A stretch of 64,000 nt of DNA, from contig NZ_CP077093.1 in the NCBI RefSeq assembly GCF_014268755.2, forward strand, positions 1,476,001-1,540,000, in the 5' to 3' direction. Under the pieces are notes generated by a model that had not been told where the DNA came from, made no database searches, and was given only the letters and a program-made list of their open reading frames with translations. A program made the translations under genes and the position numbers. The stretch's first letter is position 1; every line of letters begins with the position of its first letter. The stretch is from Pseudomonas vanderleydeniana. Lineage in GTDB: Bacteria > Pseudomonadota > Gammaproteobacteria > Pseudomonadales > Pseudomonadaceae. Positions 37,105 to 47,712 of this stretch are shown here, one piece after another.

Positions 37105-38111
37105 AGATTGCGATCGTCAACGACATGCCGATGGCCGTCGAGGCCTTGCGTCGTGCCCTGGCGCTCGAGCCGGCGCACCAGGTGATCTGGGTGGCGAACA
37201 ACGGCGCCGACGCGGTGAAGCAGTGCGCCGAGAACACGCCGGACCTGATCCTGATGGACCTGATCATGCCGGTCATGGATGGCGTGGAGGCCACGCGACG
37301 GATCATGGCCGAGTCGCCCTGTGCGATCGTCATCGTCACCGTCGACCGCCAGCAGAACGTGCACCGGGTATTCGAGGCCATGGGCCATGGCGCGCTGGAT
37401 GTGGTCGATACGCCGGCCATTGGCGGGGGGAATCCCCGTGAGGCCGCCGCTCCGCTGCTGCGCAAGATCCTCAACATCAGTTGGCTGATCGGCCAGCGTG
37501 GCAGCCGTGTCCGCAGTGTTTCGGGCCCAAGTGAAAATGGCGGAAACCGCCAGAAGCTGGTGGCCATCGGTTCTTCGGCGGGCGGTCCGGCGGCCCTGGA
37601 AAGCCTGCTCAAGGGGCTGCCGGCGAATTTCCCCGCAGCGATCGTGCTGGTCCAGCATGTGGACCAGGTGTTCGCCGCCGGCATGGCCGAATGGCTGGGC
37701 AGCTCCTGCGGCTTGCCGGTACGCCTGGCCCGTGACGGCGAGCCGCCGCAGAACGGCACGGTGCTGCTGGCGGGGACCAACCACCATATCCGCCTGCTGC
37801 AGAACGGTACGCTGACCTACACCGCCGAACCGGTGAATGAAATCTATCGTCCATCGATCGATGTGTTCTTTGAAAGTGTCGCCAACTATTGGCAGGGTGA
37901 CGCGGTGGGGGTACTGCTCACCGGCATGGGGCGCGATGGCGCCCAGGGATTGAAGTTGATGCGTGAGCGAGGCTATCTGACGATCGCCCAGGATCAGGAC
38001 AGCAGCGCGGTATACGGGATGCCCAAGGCGGCAGCCGCCATCGATGCCGCGGTGGAGATTCGCTCACTGAACAGGATCGCGCCACGTTTGCTGGAGGTAT
38101 TTCCAACATGA
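37101..38111 (+). CDS. wspF: CheB-type methylesterase WspF
   Basis: A 336-residue protein that demethylates WspA and resets the pathway; loss of WspF elsewhere locks WspR on and gives wrinkly colonies. Receiver domain with D53 (LILMDLIMPVMDGVEA) and esterase domain with the serine in AIGSSAGGP, the histidine in LVQHVDQV and the aspartate in GMGRDGAQG. The frame is intact, so the pathway should be repressible in this strain. It overlaps wspE by four bases. Confidence 0.96.
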   Translation: MKIAIVNDMPMAVEALRRALALEPAHQVIWVANNGADAVKQCAENTPDLILMDLIMPVMDGVEATRRIMAESPCAIVIVTVDRQQNVHRVFEAMGHGALDVVDTPAIGGGNPREAAAPLLRKILNISWLIGQRGSRVRSVSGPSENGGNRQKLVAIGSSAGGPAALESLLKGLPANFPAAIVLVQHVDQVFAAGMAEWLGSSCGLPVRLARDGEPPQNGTVLLAGTNHHIRLLQNGTLTYTAEPVNEIYRPSIDVFFESVANYWQGDAVGVLLTGMGRDGAQGLKLMRERGYLTIAQDQDSSAVYGMPKAAAAIDAAVEIRSLNRIAPRLLEVFPT

Positions 38112-38162
38112 GCCTCATTACCGGCACGCATGGCTTGAATGCAGTGAATCAGGTGACCACGC

Positions 38163-39173
38163 ATGAATGATTTAGAGCTGGAGGAGTTCAAACCCGCCGA
38201 TGAAAACGCCGCGATGGTGCTGCTGGTCGATGACCAGGCCATGATCGGCGAGGCGGTGCGCCGGGGACTCGCCACGGAAACGAACATCGACTTTCATTTC
38301 TGTGCCGACCCCCACCAGGCTATCGCCCATGCGATTCGGATCAAGCCGACGGTGATCCTGCAGGACCTGGTGATGCCGGGCCTGGATGGCCTGACCCTGG
38401 TGCGGGAATACCGCAATCACCCGGCGACCAAGGACATCCCGATCATCGTGCTGTCGACCAAGGAAGACCCGCTGATCAAGAGCGCGGCGTTCGCCGCCGG
38501 GGCCAACGACTACCTGGTCAAGCTGCCGGACTCCATCGAGCTGGTGGCGCGGATCCGCTATCACTCGCGCTCGTACATGATGCTGCTGCAGCGCGATGCC
38601 GCCTATCGCGCCTTGCGCCTGAGCCAGCAGCAGTTGCTCGACACCAACCTGGTGTTGCAGCGGTTGATGAACTCCGATGGCCTGACCGGGCTGTCCAACC
38701 GCCGGCATTTCGACGAGTACCTGGAGCTGGAATGGCGGCGGGCCCAGCGCGAGCAGACGCAGTTGTCGCTGCTGATGATCGATGTCGATTACTTCAAGTC
38801 CTATAACGACAGCTTCGGCCACCTTGAGGGCGACGAGGCCTTGCGCCAGGTCGCCGGGGCGATTCGCGAGGCCAGCAGCCGGCCTTCGGACCTGCCGGCG
38901 CGCTACGGTGGCGAGGAGTTTTCGCTGGTATTGCCCAACACCTCGCACGGTGGTGCACGGCTGGTGGCGGAGAAACTGCGTCAGAGCGTGGCAGGCCTGA
39001 AAATCCCGCACCGGATGCCGAGCGAGGGTTCGGTGCTGACCATCAGCATTGGCCTGTCGACCATGGTCCCGCAGCAGGGCAGCCACTGCCGGGAACTGAT
39101 CCTGGCCGCCGACAAGGGGCTGTACCTGGCCAAGCACAACGGGCGCAACCAGGTGGGTATCGGCCAGCAGTGA
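38163..39173 (+). CDS. wspR: Response regulator diguanylate cyclase WspR
   Basis: A 336-residue receiver-GGDEF protein that makes c-di-GMP when phosphorylated by WspE. Receiver acceptor is D68 ([13 protein letters not shown]). The GGDEF active site is RYGGEEFSL, with an RxxD inhibitory site (RPSD) five residues before it. A helical stalk joins the domains. It is the only wsp gene not overlapping its neighbour: 51 bases separate it from wspF, allowing independent expression. Confidence 0.96.
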   Translation: MNDLELEEFKPADENAAMVLLVDDQAMIGEAVRRGLATETNIDFHFCADPHQAIAHAIRIKPTVILQDLVMPGLDGLTLVREYRNHPATKDIPIIVLSTKEDPLIKSAAFAAGANDYLVKLPDSIELVARIRYHSRSYMMLLQRDAAYRALRLSQQQLLDTNLVLQRLMNSDGLTGLSNRRHFDEYLELEWRRAQREQTQLSLLMIDVDYFKSYNDSFGHLEGDEALRQVAGAIREASSRPSDLPARYGGEEFSLVLPNTSHGGARLVAEKLRQSVAGLKIPHRMPSEGSVLTISIGLSTMVPQQGSHCRELILAADKGLYLAKHNGRNQVGIGQQ

Positions 39174-39249
39174 GCCGGACCGCGGTGGATTGGCGTGATG
39201 GCGGGCTTTGCCCCGCCAAGCGGGCTGCCGGGACGGTGACAATTGCGTT

Positions 39250-39255
39250 ATACTC
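39250..39255 (+). promoter_or_regulatory. Candidate -10 box of prfB
   Basis: TATACT in the 120-base spacer between wspR and prfB, about 40 bases before the prfB start. A clear -35 is not seen. Confidence 0.35.
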
Positions 39256-39293
39256 GCCGGCTTTCAAAAGTTCACCGACGAGTGCTGCCCGCC

Positions 39294-40389
39294 ATGGAAA
39301 TCAACCCGATCCTTAACAGTATCAAGGACCTGTCCGAGCGCTCCGAAACTATTCGGGGGTATCTTTGACTACGATCAAAAGCATGAGCGCCTGATCGAAG
39401 TCAACCGCGAGCTCGAAGACCCAAGCGTCTGGAGCAACCCCGAGTACGCCCAGAACCTGGGCCGCGAGCGTGCCACCCTGGCCCAGATCGTCGAGACCCT
39501 GGACGAGATGTCCAGCGGCCTGAGCGATGCCGGCGACCTGCTGGAAATGGCTGCCGCCGAGGAAGACCAGGGTGCGGTCGACGATGTCGCCGCCGAGGTC
39601 GAGCGCTTGCGCGAAATCCTCGAGAAGCTGGAATTCCGCCGGATGTTCAGCGGCGAGATGGACCAGAACCACGCCTACCTGGACATCCAGGCCGGTTCCG
39701 GGGGCACCGAGGCCCAGGACTGGGCCAACATCCTGCTGCGCATGTACCTGCGCTGGGCCGACAAGCGCGGTTTCGACGCGACCATCATGGAGCTGTCCGC
39801 CGGCGAAGTCGCCGGGATCAAGGGCGCGACCGTGCATATCAAGGGCGAGTACGCCTTTGGCTGGCTGCGCACCGAAATCGGCGTGCACCGCCTGGTGCGC
39901 AAGAGCCCGTTCGACTCCGGCAACCGTCGCCACACCTCGTTCTCCGCGGTGTTCGTCTCGCCGGAAATCGATGACAACATCGAAATCGACATCAACCCGG
40001 CGGACCTGCGGATCGATACCTATCGCTCCTCCGGTGCCGGTGGTCAGCACGTCAACACCACCGACTCGGCGGTCCGTATCACCCACGTGCCGACCAACAC
40101 CGTGGTCAGTTGCCAGAACGAGCGTTCCCAGCACGCGAACAAGGACACCGCGATGAAGATGTTGCGGGCGCGCCTGTACGAGCAGGAAATACAGAAGCGC
40201 AACGCCGCTTCCCAGGCCCTGGAAGACTCCAAGTCGGATATCGGCTGGGGGCACCAGATCCGTTCCTACGTGCTTGATGCCTCGCGGATCAAGGACCTGC
40301 GGACCAACATCGAACGCAGCGACTGCGACAAGGTGCTGGACGGCGACATCGATGAATACCTGGTAGCCAGCCTCAAGCAGGGGCTGTAA
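39294..40389 (+). CDS. prfB: Peptide chain release factor 2 (programmed +1 frameshift)
   Basis: RF2 releases peptides at UGA and UAA codons. Translation starts at 39294 ([17 protein letters not shown]) and meets an in-frame TGA at 39366-39368, directly after CTT. Skipping base 39366 moves into the frame that runs to 40389, giving 364 residues in two segments (39294-39365 and 39367-40389). The slip site CTT TGA C is preceded by GGGGG, the usual internal Shine-Dalgarno-like stimulator. This is the conserved autoregulatory frameshift: low RF2 favours slipping. The GGQ motif ([10 protein letters not shown]) and the stop-recognition domain are intact. lysS follows, as in other pseudomonads. Confidence 0.97.
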
Positions 40390-40396
40390 GACGCTA

Positions 40397-40441
40397 CTGT
40401 GGGAGCCGGCTTGCTGGCGATCCCCGGCCGCAGGCCGGGGG
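40397..40441. repeat. Partial REP-like palindrome
   Basis: Begins with CTGTGGGAGCCGGCTTGC, the common half-site of Pseudomonas REP sequences, and ends in a strong CCCCGGCC/GGCCGGGG hairpin. It lies between prfB and lysS. Confidence 0.65.
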
Positions 40442-40471
40442 CAACGAACCTGTGATGGAAAATTTAAAGAC

Positions 40472-41974
<1,503 letters not shown>

Positions 41975-41985
41975 GATCGTCGTTG

Positions 41986-42016
41986 AAAAAGCCGCCCTCG
42001 CAAGGCGGCTTTTTTA
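41986..42016 (+). terminator. Rho-independent terminator of lysS
   Basis: GCCGCC/GGCGGC stem with a seven-base loop, preceded by an A tract and followed by seven T residues. Confidence 0.92.
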
Positions 42017-42067
42017 TGGGCTGTTGGTACTGATGTTTCAGATTATTACAAGAGAGGAATACCTGTA

Positions 42068-42784
42068 GTGGACCGTGCAATGGCTCAAGAAGGGGCTGCT
42101 GGTGTAGCCAGCGCGTTGGCTGAAAGCGTTCAGTACCAGGGACGCAAGGCCAGCCGACAGGGCAGTGAGCAACGGCGACAGGACATTCTCAATGCAGCCA
42201 TGCGGATCGTCGTGCGTGACGGCGTCCGCGGCGTGCGCCACCGTGCGGTGGCTGCCGAGGCGGGTGTGCCGTTGTCGGCCACCACCTACTATTTCAAGGA
42301 TATCGATGACCTGCTGACCGATACCTTTGCCCAATACGTCGAACGCAGCGCGGCCTACATGGCCAAGCTGTGGGAGAACAACGAAGGCCTGCTGCGCGAG
42401 ATGGTCGCCTACGGTGATGGCAGCCCGGCCTCGCGGGCGCAACTGGCCGATGAAATCGCCCGGTTGACCGCCGACTATGTCCAGCGTCAGTTGCACAACC
42501 GGCGCGAGTACCTGATGGCCGAGCAGGCGTTTCGCCAGGAGGCGCTGCTCAACCCGCGCCTGGCGCAGCTGGTGCGCGCGCACCAGCAGATTCTCCTGCG
42601 TGGCTCCTGCCAGTTCTTCCAGGTGCTGGGCTCCAGGCAGCCGGAGCAGGATGCCAAAGTGTTGACGGCGATTATCGGACGGATGGAATATCAGGGCCTT
42701 CTTGACGAGGCTGAGCCCGAGAGCGAGCAGGATCGACTCGGGATTCTCACCCGTTACATGCACCTGGTGCTGGCCTCCGTCTAA
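42068..42784 (+). CDS. TetR family transcriptional regulator
   Basis: A 238-residue repressor-type protein. The N-terminal helix-turn-helix spans about 35-80 (ILNAAMRIVVRDGVRGVRH, then AVAAEAGVPLSATTYYFKD). The remainder is a helical ligand-binding and dimerisation domain with no recognisable ligand signature. The GTG at 42068 has GAGAGGA nine bases upstream; an internal ATG four codons in is an alternative. The next gene starts 46 bases after its stop on the same strand. Confidence 0.9.
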   Translation: MDRAMAQEGAAGVASALAESVQYQGRKASRQGSEQRRQDILNAAMRIVVRDGVRGVRHRAVAAEAGVPLSATTYYFKDIDDLLTDTFAQYVERSAAYMAKLWENNEGLLREMVAYGDGSPASRAQLADEIARLTADYVQRQLHNRREYLMAEQAFRQEALLNPRLAQLVRAHQQILLRGSCQFFQVLGSRQPEQDAKVLTAIIGRMEYQGLLDEAEPESEQDRLGILTRYMHLVLASV

Positions 42785-42830
42785 GCTAGTGGGCGCGGCC
42801 ATTCACCGCAGCAACGATCAGGAGTTTTTC

Positions 42831-44108
42831 TTGGACGAGTACCAGCAGACGATACGCAGCCTGTCCGACCGCATTGTGCTGGCGCAGACACCGATTCGCG
42901 TGCTCGATGCGGTGAAGTGGGACGAGAACATCCGCAAGGGCTTTCTCAAGGCCAAGGGCAAGGAAATGCCGGCGGTGGATCGTGACTACTACACGTCGCG
43001 GCCACTGTCGTTCGACTCCGGCGCGGTCAAGCTCGAACTGCAGAACATCGAGCGCGATATCACCCGTCAGCTCGGCCAGTTCAGCCCGGTCGGGCAGATC
43101 ATGCGGCGCATGTGCAAGGAGTACCGCATGGTGGTGCGCATGCTCGAAGCGCGTGGTACCCCGGATTTCGGACTGATCTCCCAGGAGCTCTACGGCGCTG
43201 CTTCCGACGCCTTCCACGCCGGTGACCCGACCCTGGCCGACCTCGGCCTGATGCTGTCCGACTACCTGAACAATATCGACGGTCGTGGCGACCTCAAGGA
43301 CGAACCCAAGACCCTGACGGCCAAGGATGCCGTCGACATGCTGCAGCGGCGGCTGAACAAGGTGTTCGGCGAGGCCGAGGAAACCATCCGGGTGTTCGAG
43401 TCCGACGGTATCGTCGCCGATGCGGCGGCGGGAGCCGACTACATCAAGATCCGCGCCGATGCGCTGTTCAACTCGCGGGATGTGCGGGCGCTGGAGGTGC
43501 ACGAGGGGCTGGTGCACGTCGGTACCACGCTCAATGGCCTGAACCAGCCGATTTGCACCTTCCTGTCCAAGGGCCCGCCCTCGTCGACGGTGACCCAGGA
43601 AGGCCTGGCGATCCTGATGGAAATCATCACCTTCGCGTCCTATCCGAGTCGCCTGCGCAAGCTGACCAACCGCACTCGCGCCATCGACATGGTCGAGCAG
43701 GGCGCGGACTTCCTCCAGGTGTTCGAGTTCTTCCGCGAGCAGGGCTTCGAAATGGCCGAGAGCTATGGCAACGCCAGCCGGGTGTTCCGCGGTTCGGTGC
43801 CGAATGGGCTGCCGTTCACCAAGGACCTGTCGTACCTGAAGGGGTTCATCATGGTCTACAACTACATCCAGCTGGCCGTGCGCAAGGGCAAGCTGGAACA
43901 GGTGCCGCTGCTGTTCTGCGGCAAGACCACCCTGGAAGACATGCGCACCCTGCGCCAGTTGGTGGACGAGGGCCTGGTGGCACCGCCGAAATACCTGCCG
44001 GAGCAGTTCCGCGACATGAACGCGCTGTCGGCCTGGATGTGCTTCAGCAACTTCCTCAATCACCTGAGCCTGGACCGGATCGAGGCGGACTACTCCAATA
44101 TCCTCTGA
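42831..44108 (+). CDS. DUF1704 / QEGLA-motif protein
   Basis: A 425-residue protein of the 'flavohemoglobin expression-modulating QEGLA motif' family. The motif is visible as VTQEGLAILMEI. The family resembles metal-dependent carboxypeptidase-like folds (the segment RALEVHEGLVHVGTTLNG may carry the HExxH-like site as HEGLVH). Its activity is unproven. A TTG start at 42831 is favoured because CAGGAG lies six bases upstream; a GTG at 42789 is in frame but lacks a ribosome binding site. It is probably co-transcribed with the TetR gene. Confidence 0.87.
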   Translation: MDEYQQTIRSLSDRIVLAQTPIRVLDAVKWDENIRKGFLKAKGKEMPAVDRDYYTSRPLSFDSGAVKLELQNIERDITRQLGQFSPVGQIMRRMCKEYRMVVRMLEARGTPDFGLISQELYGAASDAFHAGDPTLADLGLMLSDYLNNIDGRGDLKDEPKTLTAKDAVDMLQRRLNKVFGEAEETIRVFESDGIVADAAAGADYIKIRADALFNSRDVRALEVHEGLVHVGTTLNGLNQPICTFLSKGPPSSTVTQEGLAILMEIITFASYPSRLRKLTNRTRAIDMVEQGADFLQVFEFFREQGFEMAESYGNASRVFRGSVPNGLPFTKDLSYLKGFIMVYNYIQLAVRKGKLEQVPLLFCGKTTLEDMRTLRQLVDEGLVAPPKYLPEQFRDMNALSAWMCFSNFLNHLSLDRIEADYSNIL

Positions 44109-44130
44109 TCCATGACTTTACGCCGTCCCT

Positions 44131-44219
44131 GTAGGAGCAGGGCTTGCCCGCGAAGAGGTCGTCCCTGGAGACATGGGGCGACTTGACTGACGCTTTCGCG
44201 GGCAAGCCTCGCTCCTGCA
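44131..44219. repeat. REP-type inverted repeat
   Basis: The outer arms GTAGGAGCAGGGCTTGCCCGCGAA and TTCGCGGGCAAGCCTCGCTCCTGC pair around a spacer of about 40 bases. This is the 'gcgggcaagcc' palindrome type widespread between Pseudomonas genes. Confidence 0.85.
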
Positions 44220-44262
44220 CCGGCGGTGTCGTGGCCACTGAATTCCGTGAGGTTTCAACCGG

Positions 44263-45174
44263 ATGAGAACCCTCGGCATCCTTTGCCTGCTCCTGGCCCT
44301 CAATGGCTGCAGCTCGCTGCTGTTCTACCCTGAACCCGGCCTGCCGTTCACCCCGGACAAGGCGCACCTGGCCTACCGCGACGTCACCCTGACCACCGCC
44401 GACGGCACCCGCCTGCGCGCCTGGTGGCTGCCGGCCAAGGCCGGAGTGCCGGTCAAGGGCACGGTGCTGCACCTGCACGGCAATGGCGGCAACCTGTCCA
44501 TGCACCTGGGCGGCAGCTGGTGGTTGCCGGAGCAGGGCTACCAGGTGCTGCTGGTCGACTACCGCGGCTATGGCGTGTCCGAGGGCGAGCCGAGCCTGCC
44601 GGCGGTCTACCAGGACATCGAGGCGGCTTTCCAGTGGCTGGAGCGAGCGCCGGAAGTCCAGGGCAAGCCGCTGGTGCTGCTGGGCCAGAGCCTGGGCGGG
44701 GCGATGGCGGTGCATTACCTGGTCGAGCACCCCGGCTACCAGCCGCGTCTCAAGGCACTGGTGCTCGATGGCGTGCCTGCCAGCTATCGTGCGGTGGGGC
44801 GATTCGCCCTGGGCAGTTCCTGGCTGACCTGGCCGTTCCAGGTGCCACTGTCCTGGCTGGTGCCGGATGGCGACAGCGCGATCCATGCCATGCCGCAACT
44901 GGCCGGCGTGCCCAAGCTGATCTTCCAGAGCATCGACGATCCATTGGTGCCGATGAACAACGGTATTGTCCTGTATCAGGCCGCGCCGCCACCCAGAGTG
45001 CTACAACTGACCCGCGGCGGGCATGTGCAGACCTTCGCCGATCCGACCTGGCGCCAGGTGATGCTGCGCTACCTCGAGGACCCGCAACATTTCGACGGCC
45101 TGCGCCGTCTGGGCGAGATCCCCAATTATCCCGCTGCCCCGAATTCGACTGTTGACCCAGAGAGCCCGCAATGA
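44263..45174 (+). CDS. Alpha/beta hydrolase lipoprotein
   Basis: A 303-residue predicted lipoprotein (signal peptide ending LLALNGC, with Cys16 as the lipidation site). An alpha/beta hydrolase core follows: oxyanion region HLHGNGGN, nucleophile in GQSLGGAMA, acid in SIDDPLVP and histidine in GGHVQTF. It is probably an esterase or peptidase-like hydrolase anchored to the cell envelope; the substrate is unknown. The stop overlaps the start of the next gene (ATGA), so the two are translationally coupled. Confidence 0.85.
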   Translation: MRTLGILCLLLALNGCSSLLFYPEPGLPFTPDKAHLAYRDVTLTTADGTRLRAWWLPAKAGVPVKGTVLHLHGNGGNLSMHLGGSWWLPEQGYQVLLVDYRGYGVSEGEPSLPAVYQDIEAAFQWLERAPEVQGKPLVLLGQSLGGAMAVHYLVEHPGYQPRLKALVLDGVPASYRAVGRFALGSSWLTWPFQVPLSWLVPDGDSAIHAMPQLAGVPKLIFQSIDDPLVPMNNGIVLYQAAPPPRVLQLTRGGHVQTFADPTWRQVMLRYLEDPQHFDGLRRLGEIPNYPAAPNSTVDPESPQ

Positions 45175-45497
45175 CCGAAGAACGCAACGCCATTCCCCTG
45201 ATCATCACCGGTATCTGCAGCATCATCGGCACCGTGGGCTGCCTGTGGTACTACGGCTACCTGCATTTCGCCAAGCCGGAGGATGCGTTGGAGCTCAACC
45301 AGTTCACCATGCTCAAGACCATCCCGGGGGAGGACTACAAGGTCTCGCTGACACCGGCCAACCAGGTGGCGCAGTGCATCGATGGCGTGCTGGTGCTGTT
45401 CGACACCGAGCAGAAGGGCTTGACCGGCGTGCTGGTCAACGACAAGAAGCAGGCGGTGCGCTGCATGGGCCAGGAGACGCCCAAGCTGGAGCAGTAA
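45171..45497 (+). CDS. Membrane-anchored conserved hypothetical protein
   Basis: A 108-residue protein with one N-terminal transmembrane segment (about 8-30, IPLIITGICSIIGTVGCLWY) and a soluble C-terminal domain, probably periplasmic. It is coupled by ATGA overlap to the hydrolase lipoprotein gene, suggesting the two products act together in the envelope. No known motif was found. Confidence 0.75.
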   Translation: MTEERNAIPLIITGICSIIGTVGCLWYYGYLHFAKPEDALELNQFTMLKTIPGEDYKVSLTPANQVAQCIDGVLVLFDTEQKGLTGVLVNDKKQAVRCMGQETPKLEQ

Positions 45498-45522
45498 GCT
45501 GCCGGTTGGCGCATGAATGTGA

Positions 45523-45557
45523 AAAAGCCCCGCCTGATCGGATCAGGCGGGGCTTTT
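45523..45557. terminator. Bidirectional terminator
   Basis: A perfect 17-base inverted repeat (AAAAGCCCCGCCTGATC and its complement) around one base. A and T tracts flank both ends, so it can stop transcription from both convergent neighbours. Confidence 0.93.
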
Positions 45558-45575
45558 CATTGGCGCTGCGAACGA

Positions 45576-46367
45576 TCAGTAGTTGCTGCTGACCGAGGAG
45601 CGTGGCGCGACGGGCTGGTTGTCGTTGGAGATGGTCACTTCCACGCGACGGTTCATCGCCCGGCCGGAGACGCTGCCGTTATCCGCGACCGGATACTCCT
45701 TGCCATAGCCCTGGGTGACGATGCGGGTCGGGTCGACGCCCATCTTGATCAGGGCCACCTGGACCGAAGCCGCACGGCGTTCGGACAGGCTCTGGTTGTA
45801 GGCGGCGGTGCCGGTGCTGTCGGTGTAGCCCTCGACGATCACCTTGCGGTCCGGGTTCTGCTGGAGGAACTGCGCCAGCTTGTTGACGTTGACCAGGCCG
45901 TTGGACTTGAGGTCGGCCTTGTTGGTGGCGAACAGCACGTCGCCGAAGGTCACCAGGGTGCCGCGGTCGGTCTGCTTGGCGTTGAGGCTGTCCTGCAACT
46001 GCTTGATCTGCGCATCGCGGGCGTCCAGGCGGGCCTGGGCCCGTTGCGCGGCGGCGTTCTTCAGGTTGGCTTCGGCAGTGCGCAGGGCAATGGTCTGCTT
46101 GGCGACTTCGACGCGCTGGTTGGTCAGGTAGGCCAACTGGTCGACGGTCTTTTCATCCTCGCGGTTCTGGTAGGCCTTGTCCGCCTTGTCCAGGTAGTCG
46201 CTGGCGTCCTTGGTTTCCAGGGCTGCCACCTTGCTCGCCTGCGGGTTGGCCTGCAGGCCGGAGAAGTTGGTACGAGCCTGTTCCAGGTTGGCGTTGGGCG
46301 GCGTGGAGCAGGCGGCCAGGCCGACACTCAGAGCCAGGAGGGCGGGGATCATCAGTTGATTGCGCAT
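45576..46367 (-). CDS. lptF: OmpA-family outer membrane lipoprotein (LptF-like)
   Basis: A 263-residue lipoprotein with the lipobox GLAAC (Cys20). The N-terminal part, to about 130, is a helical DUF4398-like region rich in alanine. The C-terminal OmpA-like peptidoglycan-binding domain (about 145-255) includes VIVEGYTDSTGTAAYNQSLSE and GRAMNRRVEV. Length and gene order match P. aeruginosa LptF (PA3692), which is linked to envelope stress survival. It follows a smaller DUF4398 lipoprotein gene on the same strand. Confidence 0.87.
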   Translation of the reverse strand: MRNQLMIPALLALSVGLAACSTPPNANLEQARTNFSGLQANPQASKVAALETKDASDYLDKADKAYQNREDEKTVDQLAYLTNQRVEVAKQTIALRTAEANLKNAAAQRAQARLDARDAQIKQLQDSLNAKQTDRGTLVTFGDVLFATNKADLKSNGLVNVNKLAQFLQQNPDRKVIVEGYTDSTGTAAYNQSLSERRAASVQVALIKMGVDPTRIVTQGYGKEYPVADNGSVSGRAMNRRVEVTISNDNQPVAPRSSVSSNY

Positions 46368-46416
46368 AATGTTCGTCCTTTATTCTGTCCGTTGAAACTT
46401 CAGGCTGCGGGAGGGC

Positions 46417-46842
46417 TTATTGCGCCGGCTGCACGATGGGGCGCTGGCTCTCCTGACGCAGTTCCTGAACGCCTTTCTGGGCATCCTTCACGGCAAGCTC
46501 GGCCTTGGCGGCCTGGGCCTTGCGTTCGGCGACGCGGGCATCCCATTCGGCCTGTTCGGCCAGGCGACGGGCGTCGTCGTACTTCTTGTCATGCATGGCC
46601 AGTTCGGCCTGCTTGAGCTTGTCCTGGGCCGATTTCATTTCCACGGCAGCGTACTCGGTGCCACCGGCGCTGACCGCGCTGTTGACGGCAGACTGGGTCA
46701 CCGCATATTGCTCGCTGGGCGGATTGCCGGCACAGCCGGCCAGGATGAAGCTGGTCCCCAGTGCCAGGGCGGCCAGTTTCAGCCCGCGCAGGTGGTGGAA
46801 CGAGGATGTGACTGTGCTGGTTTTCATGGTCTTCAACTCCAT
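46417..46842 (-). CDS. DUF4398 lipoprotein (PA3691-like)
   Basis: A 141-residue lipoprotein (lipobox LAGC, Cys37) with a mature helical region containing AAVEMKSAQDKLKQAE and many Ala/Lys/Glu residues, likely a coiled coil. It shares the helical domain type with the adjacent LptF-like protein. The ATG at 46842 is preferred (AGGAG seven bases upstream); an ATG five codons in is also possible. It probably heads an operon with lptF, whose start lies 49 bases beyond its stop. Confidence 0.82.
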   Translation of the reverse strand: MELKTMKTSTVTSSFHHLRGLKLAALALGTSFILAGCAGNPPSEQYAVTQSAVNSAVSAGGTEYAAVEMKSAQDKLKQAELAMHDKKYDDARRLAEQAEWDARVAERKAQAAKAELAVKDAQKGVQELRQESQRPIVQPAQ

Positions 46843-47126
46843 TGGATAGCTCCTGAAAAACATCAATCCCCATCACGGTCCAGAAGGGTTCAGCGCAGGT
46901 CCCGCGGTGTTGGCCGGGCATGAATCACAGCAGCTGTTCCGGTGATGGCTACTGGCTGTGACCCGAGGCTTTTTTGAATAGTTCAGCAGAGATGGCTAAT
47001 CGCCCAAAAAAAATGCTGACTGATCGGTCAATGCCGAAAAACTGAACTTCTGCGTGGCGCAGCGGTATTCCCGGCTCAGCTGGGAGCCAGGAATAACGCG
47101 GCTTGCAGGAAAAGGATGGGGGTGTG
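46843..47126. other. Spacer upstream of the lipoprotein operon
   Basis: About 280 bases without a supported gene. It should hold the promoter of the leftward lipoprotein operon. A near-perfect 14-base dyad, TGACTGATCGGTCA, is at 47017-47030. No clear sigma-70 or AlgU-type promoter was found. Confidence 0.4.
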
Positions 47127-47471
47127 TCAGTGCTTGGATCCGTCGGTCCCGGAGGACAGGTTATGCAGATGGCGACGTGACAGCGTGAGGAACCGCGGGG
47201 TCGCCCCGACGTCTTCGTACAGCGGATCACCTTCCTCGTCGGTGGCGACCACATGCTGGCCCTGGACATAGGGGAAACTCGCCTCGAGTTCCTCCAGGGC
47301 GGCGCCGATCAGTTCACCGAGCAACTCCTCGGGGCTGCGCTTGGGGTACATCTCGGTGATTGCGGCAAGGCGGGCAGCGGCCTCCATGTCCAGATGAACG
47401 GCGTAGCCGGTGTCGGTCAGGCGACCCTTGGCATTCTCTTCCCAGTACTGGGCCAGCTCACGGATTTTCAT
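47127..47471 (-). CDS. Conserved hypothetical protein (called pilin assembly protein in some genomes)
   Basis: A 114-residue acidic soluble protein starting MKIRELAQYWEENAKGRL. It contains TGYAVHLDMEAAARLAAI and KRSPEELLGELIGAALEELE, suggesting an N-terminal ribbon-helix-helix-like or helical domain and a short C-terminal tail. The start at 47471 is chosen because the product then matches a compact domain; the frame stays open upstream with proline-rich, unlikely sequence. Function is uncertain, and the pilin-assembly label has no support visible here. Confidence 0.7.
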   Translation of the reverse strand: MKIRELAQYWEENAKGRLTDTGYAVHLDMEAAARLAAITEMYPKRSPEELLGELIGAALEELEASFPYVQGQHVVATDEEGDPLYEDVGATPRFLTLSRRHLHNLSSGTDGSKH

Positions 47472-47712
47472 AACGACCTCGATTGGCGCCCGCTGGTGGC
47501 GGGGATGGAGGAGTGACCGTGCTGGCGGCTGCGCCGGGCCGGCCATCAGTCCCGGGTGGGGGCTGCTCACTCATCAGACTAGCTGTTGGCGGTGAGGTTC
47601 GACTGGGAATTTTCCGTTTGTCGTGATCGCTTTGCCGGCTTGTAAGCACTTGGCGCCGTGGTGCACTCTTGGGAGCAGGGAAGCGTCCCAAAGTCCGCCG
47701 GAGAGCCTGCCG

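Noticed and set aside
39366..39368. In-frame TGA near the start of prfB as evidence of a pseudogene
   Set aside because: The context is the conserved RF2 frameshift site, and the rest of the protein is intact.
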